Source: Larkinella insperata
GTDB taxonomy: Bacteria; Bacteroidota; Bacteroidia; Cytophagales; Spirosomataceae
Direction: 5' to 3'
NCBI RefSeq assembly: GCF_026248825.1
Contig: NZ_CP110973.1
Coordinates: 4,733,501 to 4,797,500 of the forward strand
Length of the DNA stretch: 64,000 nt
Shown here: positions 52,157 through 61,193 of the stretch, piece by piece
Numbering within the stretch: the stretch's first letter is position 1
How the letters are laid out: every line of letters begins with the position of its first letter
Notes under the pieces: model-generated
Seen by the model: only the letters and a program-made list of their open reading frames with translations
Databases searched by the model: none
Told to the model about the DNA's origin: nothing
Translations under genes and position numbers: made by a program

Positions 52157-52416
52157 TGACGCTGACCAGACTGTTGGAGCTGATCACGCCGTTCACGATC
52201 GTCACCGGCATGGGCGTAGTGATGGTGGGATACGGACTGGCCAATCTCGAGCGGGAAAACATCGTTCTGAATTTATTTTTTGGCATTCCGCTGACGCTGG
52301 TGGCAGCCGGGGCGCATTTTCTGGTTCGGCAGGTTTTAAACCGGAATACGCTGTACATCTGGCTGCTCGAAGCCGTGCTGGTGGTGCTGTTCGGGGGCGC
52401 GTTTTACCTGATGTAG
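52156..52416 (+). CDS. Small membrane protein
   Basis: An 86-residue hydrophobic protein with three likely transmembrane segments (about residues 10-28, 36-55 and 65-85). No family is recognised. Its ATG overlaps the TAA of the previous gene by one base, and a terminator hairpin follows its stop at once. Confidence 0.6.
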   Translation: MTLTRLLELITPFTIVTGMGVVMVGYGLANLERENIVLNLFFGIPLTLVAAGAHFLVRQVLNRNTLYIWLLEAVLVVLFGGAFYLM

Positions 52417-52425
52417 GCCACAAAA

Positions 52426-52462
52426 AAAGACGCGACTCATACCGGCCGCGTCTTTGTTATTT
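52426..52462 (+). terminator. Rho-independent terminator
   Basis: A perfect 9-bp stem AAAGACGCG/CGCGTCTTT (52426-52434 and 52447-52455) with a 12-base loop precedes gttattttta. It ends the helicase unit and may also serve the convergent alanine dehydrogenase gene through its left A-run. Confidence 0.75.
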
Positions 52463-52532
52463 TTATTCCTAAACCCTTAAAAAATTGTTGATGAAGTAAG
52501 ATCTATAAAGTTGATGAAGTGTAATCCGTTTC

Positions 52533-53669
52533 TTACGCAATTTCTTCTTCTTCCCGACGCAGCAGTTCGTTGACGTCTTCCAGCGGCAGACCAAACGCTT
52601 CGGCGACACCCTGGTACACCACTTTGCCATCCACCACGTTGAGGCCGCGTTTCAGCTCCTCGTTTTCCCGGCAGGCTCGCTGCCAGCCTTTGTTGGCCAG
52701 TTGCAACGCGTACGAAAGTGTCGCGTTCGTCAGGGCCACGGTTGACGTATAAGGAACAGCGCCCGGCATGTTGGCCACGCAATAGTGCACCACGTTGTCG
52801 ATCACGTAGGTCGGGTTTTCGTGGGTTGTGGGCGTACAGGTCTCGATACAACCGCCCTGATCAACCGCTACATCGACCAATACCGTTCCGGCGCGCATCA
52901 GTTTCAGCATTTCGCGGGTGATGAGGTGAGGCGCCTTGGCACCCGGGATCAGCACCGCGCCGATGATCAGATCCGACTGCTTAACGGCTTCGCGAATGTT
53001 GTATTCGTTCGACATCAGGGTGTCCACGTTCTCGGGCATAATGTCCGACAAATACCGTAGCCGCGCCAGGCTGATGTCCATGATCGTGACGTGCGCGCCC
53101 AGGCCGGCGGCCATTTTAGCCGCCTGCGCTCCGACGATTCCGCCACCCAGAACCAGGACGTGCGCCGGTTTTACCCCCGGAACACCGCCCAGCAGGATAC
53201 CGCGTCCTTTCTGTGGTTTTTCCAGGTATTTCGCGCCTTCCTGAACGGCCATCCGGCCCGCTACTTCCGACATTGGAATCAGCAGCGGCAGGCTGCGATC
53301 AGCTTTCTCAACGGTTTCGTACGCCAGACAAACGGCTTTCCGCTCGATCATGGCGTGCGTCAGTTCTTCCGAAGAAGCAAAGTGGAAATACGTGAACAGC
53401 AATTGGTCTTCCTTAATCAGGTCGTATTCGGAAGCAATCGGCTCTTTTACCTTAATGATCATTTCCGCGATGCCGTACACCTCCTCAATGGTCGGCAGCA
53501 TGATGGCGCCCGCTTCAATGTATTCTTCATCTTCAAACCCGCTTCCCACACCAGCATTCACTTGAACGTATACGGTATGACCGTACCGCCGAAATTCCGA
53601 AACTCCGGCTGGCGTAAGCGCAACCCGATTTTCATTGTTTTTAATTTCCTTGGGAACACCGATAACCAT
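52533..53669 (-). CDS. ald: Alanine dehydrogenase
   Basis: A 378-residue NAD-dependent enzyme converting L-alanine to pyruvate and ammonia and back. It has MVIGVPKEIKNNENRVAL at the N-terminus, the substrate region IKVKEPIASEYD and TYFHFASSEELT (about residues 75-107), and the NAD-binding VLVLGGGIVGAQAAKMAAGL (about 171-190), all standard for the AlaDH family. I use the ATG at 53669; the frame is open 16 codons further up. A -7-like box CAAAGGTA (53706-53713, minus TACCTTTG) is upstream, but I find no fitting -33. It is divergent from an Lrp/AsnC regulator, its probable controller. Confidence 0.93.
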   Translation of the reverse strand: MVIGVPKEIKNNENRVALTPAGVSEFRRYGHTVYVQVNAGVGSGFEDEEYIEAGAIMLPTIEEVYGIAEMIIKVKEPIASEYDLIKEDQLLFTYFHFASSEELTHAMIERKAVCLAYETVEKADRSLPLLIPMSEVAGRMAVQEGAKYLEKPQKGRGILLGGVPGVKPAHVLVLGGGIVGAQAAKMAAGLGAHVTIMDISLARLRYLSDIMPENVDTLMSNEYNIREAVKQSDLIIGAVLIPGAKAPHLITREMLKLMRAGTVLVDVAVDQGGCIETCTPTTHENPTYVIDNVVHYCVANMPGAVPYTSTVALTNATLSYALQLANKGWQRACRENEELKRGLNVVDGKVVYQGVAEAFGLPLEDVNELLRREEEEIA

Positions 53670-53839
53670 GGTACTAAGGGATTGTTGTTGATGAATAAGA
53701 CCACACAAAGGTATCAATCACCAAACAGATTTCTGATTCCTTAACTCATTTTAGGAAATAGTGTTTATTTTTCGTAGTATAGAAGGAAAAAATTTGGCCG
53801 CCCCCACCCGTAACGACCCCGTAAAGAAAAAATTCCGTC

Positions 53840-54301
53840 ATGGCTTCGGTAGACAACATCGATCGGCAAATCATTGCCCTTTTGCAGGAAAATGCCCAAC
53901 TCACCATTCAGGAGATTGGTCAGAAGATAAATCTCTCCAAATCCCCCGTGCACGAGCGCATCAAACGGCTCGAGCGGGAAGGGATCATTGAGAAATACGT
54001 CACCTTGCTGAACAAAAAAAAGCTGGGAAACCTGCTGGTGGTGTTCTGCCACGTTACCCTTGATAAACAAACCCGCGAAACCTTCGTAGTGTTTGACCAA
54101 ACCATCGCACAACTACCGGAAGTGATGGAGTGCAACCTGGTGTCGGGCACCTTCGATTACCTGCTGAAGATCGTCGTACGCGACATGGAAGCCTACAACC
54201 GCTTCTACCAGGAACGGCTTTCGGTCATTCCCGGCATTCTGAACATCAGCAGTTTTTTTGTGATGTCGGAAGTGAAAAACACGACCGTTATACCGGTTTG
54301 A
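53840..54301 (+). CDS. Lrp/AsnC-family transcriptional regulator
   Basis: A 153-residue regulator: an N-terminal helix-turn-helix (NIDRQIIALLQENAQLTIQE at about residues 6-25; INLSKSPVHERIKRLEREGI) and a C-terminal AsnC ligand-binding domain (about 70-150; LVSGTFDYLLKIVVRDMEAY). Such proteins respond to amino acids, and those next to alanine dehydrogenase genes usually respond to alanine. The two genes are divergent with 170 bases between, fitting shared control (inference). Confidence 0.92.
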   Translation: MASVDNIDRQIIALLQENAQLTIQEIGQKINLSKSPVHERIKRLEREGIIEKYVTLLNKKKLGNLLVVFCHVTLDKQTRETFVVFDQTIAQLPEVMECNLVSGTFDYLLKIVVRDMEAYNRFYQERLSVIPGILNISSFFVMSEVKNTTVIPV

Positions 54302-54325
54302 CCTCCGCAACGGCCCGCACGAAAT

Positions 54326-55330
54326 TTACTGCCTTACGATCAGCTTGTGCGGAATGACGACTTCCTCCCGCGTAAAGTGCTGGGGGTCCTCGATGGCGGC
54401 AATCAGGAGTTGAATGGCTTTGGTGCCCATGTCGTGCGGAAACTGCTCGATGGAGGCAATGGGCGGGTGTTCGAGGTAGGAACAGAACGGAAGATTGGAG
54501 AAACTGCCGAAATAAATATCCTGGTTGATCGCCAGACCCCGCTGACGGCAGACCTGCATGGCATCCAGGGCCACGTAATCGTTGAAGGCCAGCACGGCCT
54601 GCGGAGGCTCGGGCAGGTCGAGCAGTTCGCTCATTTTTCGGGCGGTATCCTCCTTGCTCAGGTTGACGCTGCGGACGTACGCCCGGTTGATGGGGATGCC
54701 GTGCCGGTTCATGACGGTGACGTAGCCTTTCAGCCGCTCGTCGGTGGCCTGCAGGGTGCCGGGGCCGTTGAGCAGGGCAATCCGCGAAAGGCCAAGGGAA
54801 ATCAGGTATTCGACGGCTTCGATGGCCCCCGCGGTAACGTCCACGTACACGCAGCTATTGGGAAGGTTTCGGGCAACCCGGTCGAAAAAAACGATGGGAA
54901 TGCCGTGCTTGTTAACCTCCAGAAAGTGGCTGTTGTTCTGGGTTTCCGACGCCAGCGAAACAATAATGCCGTCCACACCGTGTTTGACCAGATTTCCCAC
55001 CACCAGCCGCTCCCGTTCGTAATCGTTGCGCGACTGCATTACCACCACGCTGTAACCCTTGCTGATGGCCACATCCTCAATGGCCGAGATGGCCGTCGAG
55101 AAAAACTGCTCCGTCAAAAAGGGCAGCACCACGCCGATGTTGTGCGTTCGTCGGCGCTTCAGGTTGATGGCGGTGGGGTTCGGAACGTAATCCAGTCGTT
55201 TGGCCAGTTCGTGCACCCGTTCCCGCGTACGAAGTCCGATGCTGGGATGATTTTGCAAAGCCCGGGATACCGTTGAAACCGTAACGCCCAGTTGCCTGGC
55301 AATCTCTTTCATGGTGGTAGGATGAACCAT
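54326..55330 (-). CDS. LacI-family transcriptional regulator
   Basis: A 334-residue LacI-type regulator: helix-turn-helix TMKEIARQLGVTVSTVSRAL (about residues 5-24) with the hinge YVPNPTAINLKRRRT, and a ligand domain beginning at about residue 60 (IGVVLPFLTEQFFS). It is divergent from the amidohydrolase at 55595. Two palindromic sites in the gap (55407-55441) contain the AATCG core that LacI members favour. It is the likely regulator of the second sugar locus. Confidence 0.9.
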   Translation of the reverse strand: MVHPTTMKEIARQLGVTVSTVSRALQNHPSIGLRTRERVHELAKRLDYVPNPTAINLKRRRTHNIGVVLPFLTEQFFSTAISAIEDVAISKGYSVVVMQSRNDYERERLVVGNLVKHGVDGIIVSLASETQNNSHFLEVNKHGIPIVFFDRVARNLPNSCVYVDVTAGAIEAVEYLISLGLSRIALLNGPGTLQATDERLKGYVTVMNRHGIPINRAYVRSVNLSKEDTARKMSELLDLPEPPQAVLAFNDYVALDAMQVCRQRGLAINQDIYFGSFSNLPFCSYLEHPPIASIEQFPHDMGTKAIQLLIAAIEDPQHFTREEVVIPHKLIVRQ

Positions 55331-55406
55331 ACGATCGTTGGATGTGGTTGGGTTATGTGGATTTGGCCCTAAAAATAAAGAATCTGTTGGATTCGACTAA
55401 AAACCA

Positions 55407-55441
55407 CGCAATCGGTTGCGTAGGCTTACACAATCGATTGT
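55407..55441. promoter_or_regulatory. Two tandem LacI-type operators
   Basis: CGCAATCGGTTGCG (55407-55420) is a near-perfect palindrome, and ACAATCGATTGT (55430-55441) is a perfect 12-bp one. Both share the core CAATCG-TTG. Their centres are 22 bases apart, about two helical turns. They lie between the divergent lacI and amidohydrolase genes, upstream of the latter's -33 box. Confidence 0.65.
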
Positions 55442-55477
55442 TTAGCTGCCCGATGGGTTTGTTGTCCAATATAAAAT

Positions 55478-55507
55478 TTTGATCATTTACTGATAAGTAT
55501 AATTTTG
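55478..55507 (+). promoter_or_regulatory. Promoter of the amidohydrolase/SusCD locus
   Basis: TTTG (55478-55481), 18 bases, then TAATTTTG (55500-55507), a perfect TAnnTTTG box. The spacing is within the Bacteroidota range. It would start a transcript about 80 bases before the amidohydrolase ATG, which also argues against the earlier in-frame start at 55505. Confidence 0.7.
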
Positions 55508-55594
55508 TTTTGGCTCTGGTGGGATATGCAGTACAATGTTTATCGAAAAGAGTCGGCTATTCTGATAACCCCCAAACCTTTTATTCTGTTAACG

Positions 55595-56719
55595 ATGATT
55601 TTCTCTCTAATCCGAAAAAGCACACTCTATTTTTTCGTAAGCGGTCTGATGGGATGGCTGTTTCTGGGGCCCCGGTCCGCGGTAGCGCAGGGCGTAGAGA
55701 ATCTTCGGTTAACGGATTACCGGCCGCAGTCGATCTACCGGATTCCGAAAACCACCGTCACCAAAGCCAAATTTCCGGTGATCGACGTGCATTCGCATGA
55801 TTTTTTAACAAATTCCGGGGGGGATCTGGCGCAATGGGTGAAGACGATGGATGGGCACGGCATCAAAAAGACCATCGTCCTGACGATGTCGACGGGTGCC
55901 CGATTCGACTCGCTGGTGGCCAAGTATAAAGCCTATCCGGACCGGTTCGACCTCTGGTGCGGGTTTGATTTTACGGGCTACGACAAAGACCCGAAATGGA
56001 CCGACCACGCCATCAAAGAACTGGAACGGTGCCAGAAAATGGGAGCGAAGGGCATCGGGGAAGTGGGCGACAAGGGCCTGGGGCTGTTTTACGACCGTCC
56101 GACCAAAGCGTACGGGATGCACATCGACGATCCGCGCATGAAACCACTCCTGAAGCGCTGCGGAGAACTCGGGATGCCCATCAACATCCACGTGGCCGAA
56201 TCGTACTGGATGTACCAGAAAGTCGATTCAACCAACGACGGGTTGATCAATGCCGCCAAATGGCACGTTTATCTGAACCAGCCCGATATTCTGAACCACG
56301 GGCAGATGATCAAAACGCTTGAAAATGCGGTGCGCGACAACCCCGGCACCACGTTTATTGCCTGCCATCTGGCCAATTGCGATTACGACCTGACGATTCT
56401 GGGCAAGATGCTCGATACGTACCCGAACCTGTACGCCGACATCTCGGCCCGCTACGGTGAAACGGCTACGATTCCGCGCTACATGAAGAAATTTTACGAA
56501 CGGTATCAGGACCGGCTGCTGTACGGCACCGACATGGCCATCACCGACCACATGTACCAGACCACGTTCCGGATTCTGGAAACTGCCGACGAGCATTTTT
56601 ACGAAATCGACGAATACCATTACCACTGGCCGCTGCACGGTTTTGACCTGAGCGATCAGGTGCTTAAAAAGCTGTATTCCGAAAACGCCGAGAAGCTCCT
56701 GTATCGGAAGAAGCGCTGA
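55595..56719 (+). CDS. Exported amidohydrolase-family (metal-dependent TIM-barrel) protein
   Basis: A 374-residue protein. A signal peptide (about residues 1-32, ending SAVAQ) is followed by an amidohydrolase-2 type barrel: DVHSHDF (about 65-71) supplies the HxH metal ligands, INIHVAES and FIACHLANCDYD supply further His, and YGTDMAI (about 312-318) holds the catalytic Asp. The family hydrolyses or decarboxylates small carboxylated or lactone substrates; the substrate here is unknown, though lactone hydrolysis would fit a sugar locus (inference). The later ATG is chosen because it gives a clean signal peptide. Confidence 0.8.
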   Translation: MIFSLIRKSTLYFFVSGLMGWLFLGPRSAVAQGVENLRLTDYRPQSIYRIPKTTVTKAKFPVIDVHSHDFLTNSGGDLAQWVKTMDGHGIKKTIVLTMSTGARFDSLVAKYKAYPDRFDLWCGFDFTGYDKDPKWTDHAIKELERCQKMGAKGIGEVGDKGLGLFYDRPTKAYGMHIDDPRMKPLLKRCGELGMPINIHVAESYWMYQKVDSTNDGLINAAKWHVYLNQPDILNHGQMIKTLENAVRDNPGTTFIACHLANCDYDLTILGKMLDTYPNLYADISARYGETATIPRYMKKFYERYQDRLLYGTDMAITDHMYQTTFRILETADEHFYEIDEYHYHWPLHGFDLSDQVLKKLYSENAEKLLYRKKR

Positions 56720-56782
56720 TTTCTAACAGCTTCTTTCTCAAACGCGTACTTCCTTCCTGACCTATTTTAACCCGACAATCAG

Positions 56783-57982
56783 ATGATTGCCCAACCCGTC
56801 GTGCGCGAAAAAAAAGCCGAGCGCTACCTGTCCCTGGACGTTTTTCGGGGCGTTGTCATGGTTTTTTTGCTGACCGAAACCACGCTCGAACTGCCCCGGA
56901 TGGCGGCATTTTACCCCGACAGCGCTTTCTGGAATTTCATCAGCTACCAGACGTCGCACGAAATCTGGATTGGCTGCCGGGCCTGGGATCTGATTCAGCC
57001 GTCGTTTATGCTGATGGTGGGTGTGGCCGTGCCGTTTTCCATCGCCAGCCGGCTCGCCAAGGGAGCCACCCCGGCCGATCTCTGGCGACACACGTGGCGT
57101 CGAACCGTGATTCTGATTTTGCTGGGCATTTTCCTGCGGTCGATGGGCGCGGAGCAGACCAATTTCACCTTTGAGGATGTCATTACGCAAATCGGGTTGG
57201 GATACCCACTTCTGTTCTGGCTGGCGTTTCGCCCGGAGCGGGTGCAGTGGGCGGCCCTGGCGGTAATTCTCATCGGTTATTGGGCCTTGTTTGCGTTCTG
57301 GCCAACCACCGACGCGTATTTGCTGCAACCAAACGGCCAGGTTGAAGGCCAGCCGTACCAGCCGCTGACGGGTTTCTTCGCCCACTGGAACATCCAAGCC
57401 AATCCGGCGGCTTATTTCGACCGGTGGTTTCTAAACCTTTTTCCCCGCGAAAACCCGTTTGTGATCAATGCGGGCGGCTACCAGACGCTGAGCTTCATTC
57501 CGTCGCTGGGCACCATGCTGCTGGGCTTGCTGGCCGGTGAGCGGCTGCGGCAGGAGAACCCGGTGCCGACTAAAATCCGGACGCTGGTCGTTTGGGGAAT
57601 CGCCGGTATAGCACTCGCTTGGCTTTTGCACCTTGCCGGTATTTGCCCAATTGTCAAGCGCATCTGGACACCCACCTGGACGCTTCTCAGCGCTGGACTG
57701 GTGTTTCTGATGCTGGCCTTTTGGGTCTGGGCGGTCGAGGTCCGGGGCTGGCGCCGGGGCACGGTCTGGCTGGTGGCCGTCGGGGCTAATTCGATGGCGG
57801 CTTACCTCACGCACTGGACCATTCACGGCTGGATGCGCGATAACCTCCAGACCAACCTGGGGTTGCTCATCAACGGTTTAGACGACGGTGTTCAGCATCT
57901 GATCATCGGTAGTCTGGCGTTTGCGCTGGCCTGGTACGTCCTGTACTGGCTGTATCAACGGAAGGTTTTTGTCCGCATTTAA
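56783..57982 (+). CDS. DUF5009/HGSNAT-like membrane acyltransferase
   Basis: A 399-residue polytopic membrane protein with about ten hydrophobic segments. The N-terminal RYLSLDVFRGVVMVFLL (about residues 14-30), WDLIQPSFMLMVGVAVPFSI (about 70-89) and the C-terminal NSMAAYLTHWTIHGW are typical of proteins related to heparan-alpha-glucosaminide N-acetyltransferase. Those transfer acetyl groups across a membrane to a sugar. Many Bacteroidota carry one in sugar loci. It lies 63 bases after the amidohydrolase and 87 before susC. Confidence 0.82.
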   Translation: MIAQPVVREKKAERYLSLDVFRGVVMVFLLTETTLELPRMAAFYPDSAFWNFISYQTSHEIWIGCRAWDLIQPSFMLMVGVAVPFSIASRLAKGATPADLWRHTWRRTVILILLGIFLRSMGAEQTNFTFEDVITQIGLGYPLLFWLAFRPERVQWAALAVILIGYWALFAFWPTTDAYLLQPNGQVEGQPYQPLTGFFAHWNIQANPAAYFDRWFLNLFPRENPFVINAGGYQTLSFIPSLGTMLLGLLAGERLRQENPVPTKIRTLVVWGIAGIALAWLLHLAGICPIVKRIWTPTWTLLSAGLVFLMLAFWVWAVEVRGWRRGTVWLVAVGANSMAAYLTHWTIHGWMRDNLQTNLGLLINGLDDGVQHLIIGSLAFALAWYVLYWLYQRKVFVRI

Positions 57983-58069
57983 GCCGTTTACGGCACCATT
58001 CCTATTCATGCCAAATTATAAAAAAGTGCTGATAATTAATGCGTTATTCTTAGTCAAACCTATTAAGTT

Positions 58070-61000
58070 ATGCCCCATTTACTACTAATTCGCTGCCTGT
58101 CACTCAGCGTTCTGCTGAGTGTGGCTTACGCCCAGGCGCACGGCACCACGCCCGCGCTCAGGCGTATGGAACGCGTCATTTCGGGAAGAGTGACCGGCAA
58201 TGACGGCCCGCTGCCGGGTGCCAGCATCGTTGTGAAGGGAACAACGGTCGGAACCACCACCGATACCGAAGGGAAATACACCCTGCGGGCTGCTGATAAG
58301 GCCACAACGCTGGTTGTATCGTACATCGGGTATTTACCGCAGGAAATCGCGATCGGAAACCGGACGACGATTGATATTGTGCTGCAGCAGGACGCCAACA
58401 CCTTGTCCGAGATGGTGGTGGTGGGCTACGGTACCCAGCGCAAAAGCGACCTGACGGGTTCCATCAGCTCCATCAAGGCGGCTGACATTACGCAGTTGCC
58501 GACCCAGCGGGTCGATCAGGCATTGCAGGGCCGCGCAGCCGGGGTGATGGTGTTGAATACCGACGGCGCACCGGGCGGTAACACCACCATCCGGGTGCGG
58601 GGGATGAACTCCATCAACGGCGGCAACAACGCCCTGATCGTAATCGACGGTTTGCAGGGCGGTAACCTCAACTCGCTCAATCCGAACGACATCGAAAACA
58701 TCGAAGTGCTGAAAGATGCCTCGGCGACGGCCATTTACGGGTCGCAGGGAGCCAACGGGGTGATTCTGATTACGACCAAAATGGGCAAGAAAGGAAAGCC
58801 CATGATTACCTACAGCTACAACATCGGGGTCCAGAACCTGCGCAACAAACTCGACGTGATGAATGCCGCCGATTTTGCCCGGACGGTCAACGCCAACATC
58901 GCCACGCAAACCGGTTCCGGCAACATCCCCGTTCCGATGTTTACCGATGCCCAGATTCGGGACTACGAACAAACCGGCGGCACCGACTGGCAGGATGTGG
59001 TTTACCGAACGGCAACGCTGCAAAATCACCAGCTGTCCATCAGCGGGGGCACCGAAAACCTGCGGTACCTCGTCTCGGGCGGCTACCTGGATCAGCAGGG
59101 AATTCTGGTCAATTCGAGCTACAAACGGTTTTCACTGCGGGCCAACCTAAACACCGACATCACCAAGCGGGTGCGGTTCGGGCTGAACTGGGCCGGATCC
59201 AAAGAAGCCGGTAATTCGCCCCCGTTCGGCGACGCCGGGATTAGTTTTCTGGGCAATGCCGTGAACGTGGCCCCGCGCTGGGCACCCACCGAACCGGTTT
59301 ACGACGCCAACGGCAACTACAGCGTGCACCGGCCCGGCTACGGCGCGTCGGATACCTGGAACCCGCTGGCCAGCGCCATGGAACCGTACATCGACAACAA
59401 CACCATCCGCAACACGCTGAACGGGTATCTCGAATTTGATCTTTTGAAAGACCTCAAACTGCGCATCACGGGCGGGGCCATCATCCAGAACCTGAACAAC
59501 CAGCGGTATTACAACCTCAAAACCAAGGAGGGCGTCCAGTACAACGGCTCTGGTACGGTCAACACCGACCTGTACACCCGCTACCAGAACTCCAACATCC
59601 TGACCTACGACAAAACCTTTGGCGTTCATCGTTTGACGGCGACGGGCGTGGTGGAGCAGCAGTTTCAGAAATCCTCCGGTTCGGGCACGCAGGCCAAAAA
59701 TTTCCTGGTTGATCAGACGGGCGTGTTTGATCTGGCCGGTGCAGGTTCGGTCGTCAATTCCTCCTCGGCGTCGGAGCGGGTCATCAATTCGTACCTAGGA
59801 CGGATCAACTACTCCTACAAAGACAAGTATTTGCTGACGGCCAGCTACCGGGCCGACGGGTCGTCGGTGTTCGGGAAAAACAACAAGTGGGGCTATTTTC
59901 CGTCGGCTTCCGTCGCCTGGAACGCGTCCGAGGAGGAGTTTATCCGCAACCTGAACGTTATTTCAAATCTGAAAGTGCGGGCGAGCTGGGGCGTTACGGG
60001 CAACCAGGCCATCTCGCCCTACGGCACGCTGGCGCGGATCAGTTCCGGCAGCAACTACCCCTACAACGGCAACAACACCACCGATCTGGGCTTCTACATC
60101 GCCAGCGCGGCCAACCCCGATCTGAAGTGGGAAAGCACCACCCAAACCAACCTGGGCCTGGACGTGGCCGTCTTGCGCGGACGGCTGACGGCAACAGTTG
60201 ACTACTACCACAAAACCACCAAAGATCTGCTGCTCTACCGCGAATTGCCGGGCTACACGGGTTTGGCCAACATCCTGTCCAACATCGGTTCGGTGGAAAA
60301 CAAGGGGATCGAACTGGCCCTCGGCGGTGATCCGCTGGTGGGTGCCTTCAAGTGGAATACCAATTTCAATGTTTCGGCCAACCGCAACAAGGTGCTGGAT
60401 CTGGGTACGGCCACGCAGATTTCCTACAAAACCACCGTGGGCGGTTACGGCGTCAACAAAAACTTTATGTACCTGGCGAAAGGAGAACCGTTCGGGCAGA
60501 TGTACGGCTGGCAGTACGAAGGCGTCTGGAAAACCGGCGAAGCCGAACAGGCCGCCCGCTACGGCCAGCTCCCCGGCGATCCGCGGTATACCGACCTGAA
60601 CAACGACGGGGTTATTGATACGAAAGACATTAAGGCGATCGGCAACGCGTTTCCCAAGTTTATCTTCGGCTGGAGCAACCGCATGACCTACAAGGCGTTT
60701 GAGCTGAATTTTCTGATTCAGGGCACGAAAGGCAACGACATTTTTAACCAGGGCCGGATTCGGCTGGAAGGCCCCGGCGAGGGTACCAGCGCCCGTCTGC
60801 TCGACCGCTGGACGCCCGACAATCAGGATACCGACGTGCCGGGCTTTATCGACGGCCTGACCCGCCAGCAGGCCAACCTGACCAACAAAGTGCTCATCGC
60901 GGGCGACCAACGCCTGAGCCGCTGGGTGGAAGACGGTTCGTACATCCGGCTGAAAACCGTCACGCTCTCGTACAACGTGCCGCAGGCCCTTTCCGAAAAA

Positions 61001-61180
61001 GTCAAACTCAGCCGGGTGCGGGCGTACGTTAGTGGCACCAACCTGATTACGCTGACCACCTACAGCGGCTACGACCCGGAAGTCAGTTCGTTTAACGGCA
61101 ACGACGCCCAGATCGGGGTCGATTTCAGCAACTACCCACCGGCCCGAATCCTGACGTTCGGCATCGATGTTTCCTTCTAA
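58070..61180 (+). CDS. SusC/RagA-type TonB-dependent outer-membrane transporter
   Basis: A 1036-residue SusC-like receptor. A signal peptide (about residues 1-24) precedes a carboxypeptidase-regulatory domain (about 35-115; SGRVTGNDGPLPGASIVVKG). The plug has the SusC hallmark VVVGYGTQRKSDLTGSIS (about 120-137), IRVRGMNSINGGNNALIVID and NPNDIENIEVLKDASATAIY. A barrel of about 800 residues ends in ILTFGIDVSF. It should work with the SusD-like lipoprotein 14 bases downstream. It differs in its plug and barrel from the first SusC of the window, so the two serve different substrates. Confidence 0.95.
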   Translation: MPHLLLIRCLSLSVLLSVAYAQAHGTTPALRRMERVISGRVTGNDGPLPGASIVVKGTTVGTTTDTEGKYTLRAADKATTLVVSYIGYLPQEIAIGNRTTIDIVLQQDANTLSEMVVVGYGTQRKSDLTGSISSIKAADITQLPTQRVDQALQGRAAGVMVLNTDGAPGGNTTIRVRGMNSINGGNNALIVIDGLQGGNLNSLNPNDIENIEVLKDASATAIYGSQGANGVILITTKMGKKGKPMITYSYNIGVQNLRNKLDVMNAADFARTVNANIATQTGSGNIPVPMFTDAQIRDYEQTGGTDWQDVVYRTATLQNHQLSISGGTENLRYLVSGGYLDQQGILVNSSYKRFSLRANLNTDITKRVRFGLNWAGSKEAGNSPPFGDAGISFLGNAVNVAPRWAPTEPVYDANGNYSVHRPGYGASDTWNPLASAMEPYIDNNTIRNTLNGYLEFDLLKDLKLRITGGAIIQNLNNQRYYNLKTKEGVQYNGSGTVNTDLYTRYQNSNILTYDKTFGVHRLTATGVVEQQFQKSSGSGTQAKNFLVDQTGVFDLAGAGSVVNSSSASERVINSYLGRINYSYKDKYLLTASYRADGSSVFGKNNKWGYFPSASVAWNASEEEFIRNLNVISNLKVRASWGVTGNQAISPYGTLARISSGSNYPYNGNNTTDLGFYIASAANPDLKWESTTQTNLGLDVAVLRGRLTATVDYYHKTTKDLLLYRELPGYTGLANILSNIGSVENKGIELALGGDPLVGAFKWNTNFNVSANRNKVLDLGTATQISYKTTVGGYGVNKNFMYLAKGEPFGQMYGWQYEGVWKTGEAEQAARYGQLPGDPRYTDLNNDGVIDTKDIKAIGNAFPKFIFGWSNRMTYKAFELNFLIQGTKGNDIFNQGRIRLEGPGEGTSARLLDRWTPDNQDTDVPGFIDGLTRQQANLTNKVLIAGDQRLSRWVEDGSYIRLKTVTLSYNVPQALSEKVKLSRVRAYVSGTNLITLTTYSGYDPEVSSFNGNDAQIGVDFSNYPPARILTFGIDVSF

Positions 61181-61193
61181 ATGGCTCAGAATC

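Noticed and set aside
53706..53713. Minus-strand TACCTTTG as a full promoter for alanine dehydrogenase
   Set aside because: The -7 box is perfect, but no TTG or TTTG lies 17-23 bases upstream, so I do not list it as a promoter.
55505..55594. Earlier start for the amidohydrolase at 55505
   Set aside because: It would put 30 unlikely residues before a clean signal peptide, and it overlaps the predicted -7 box.
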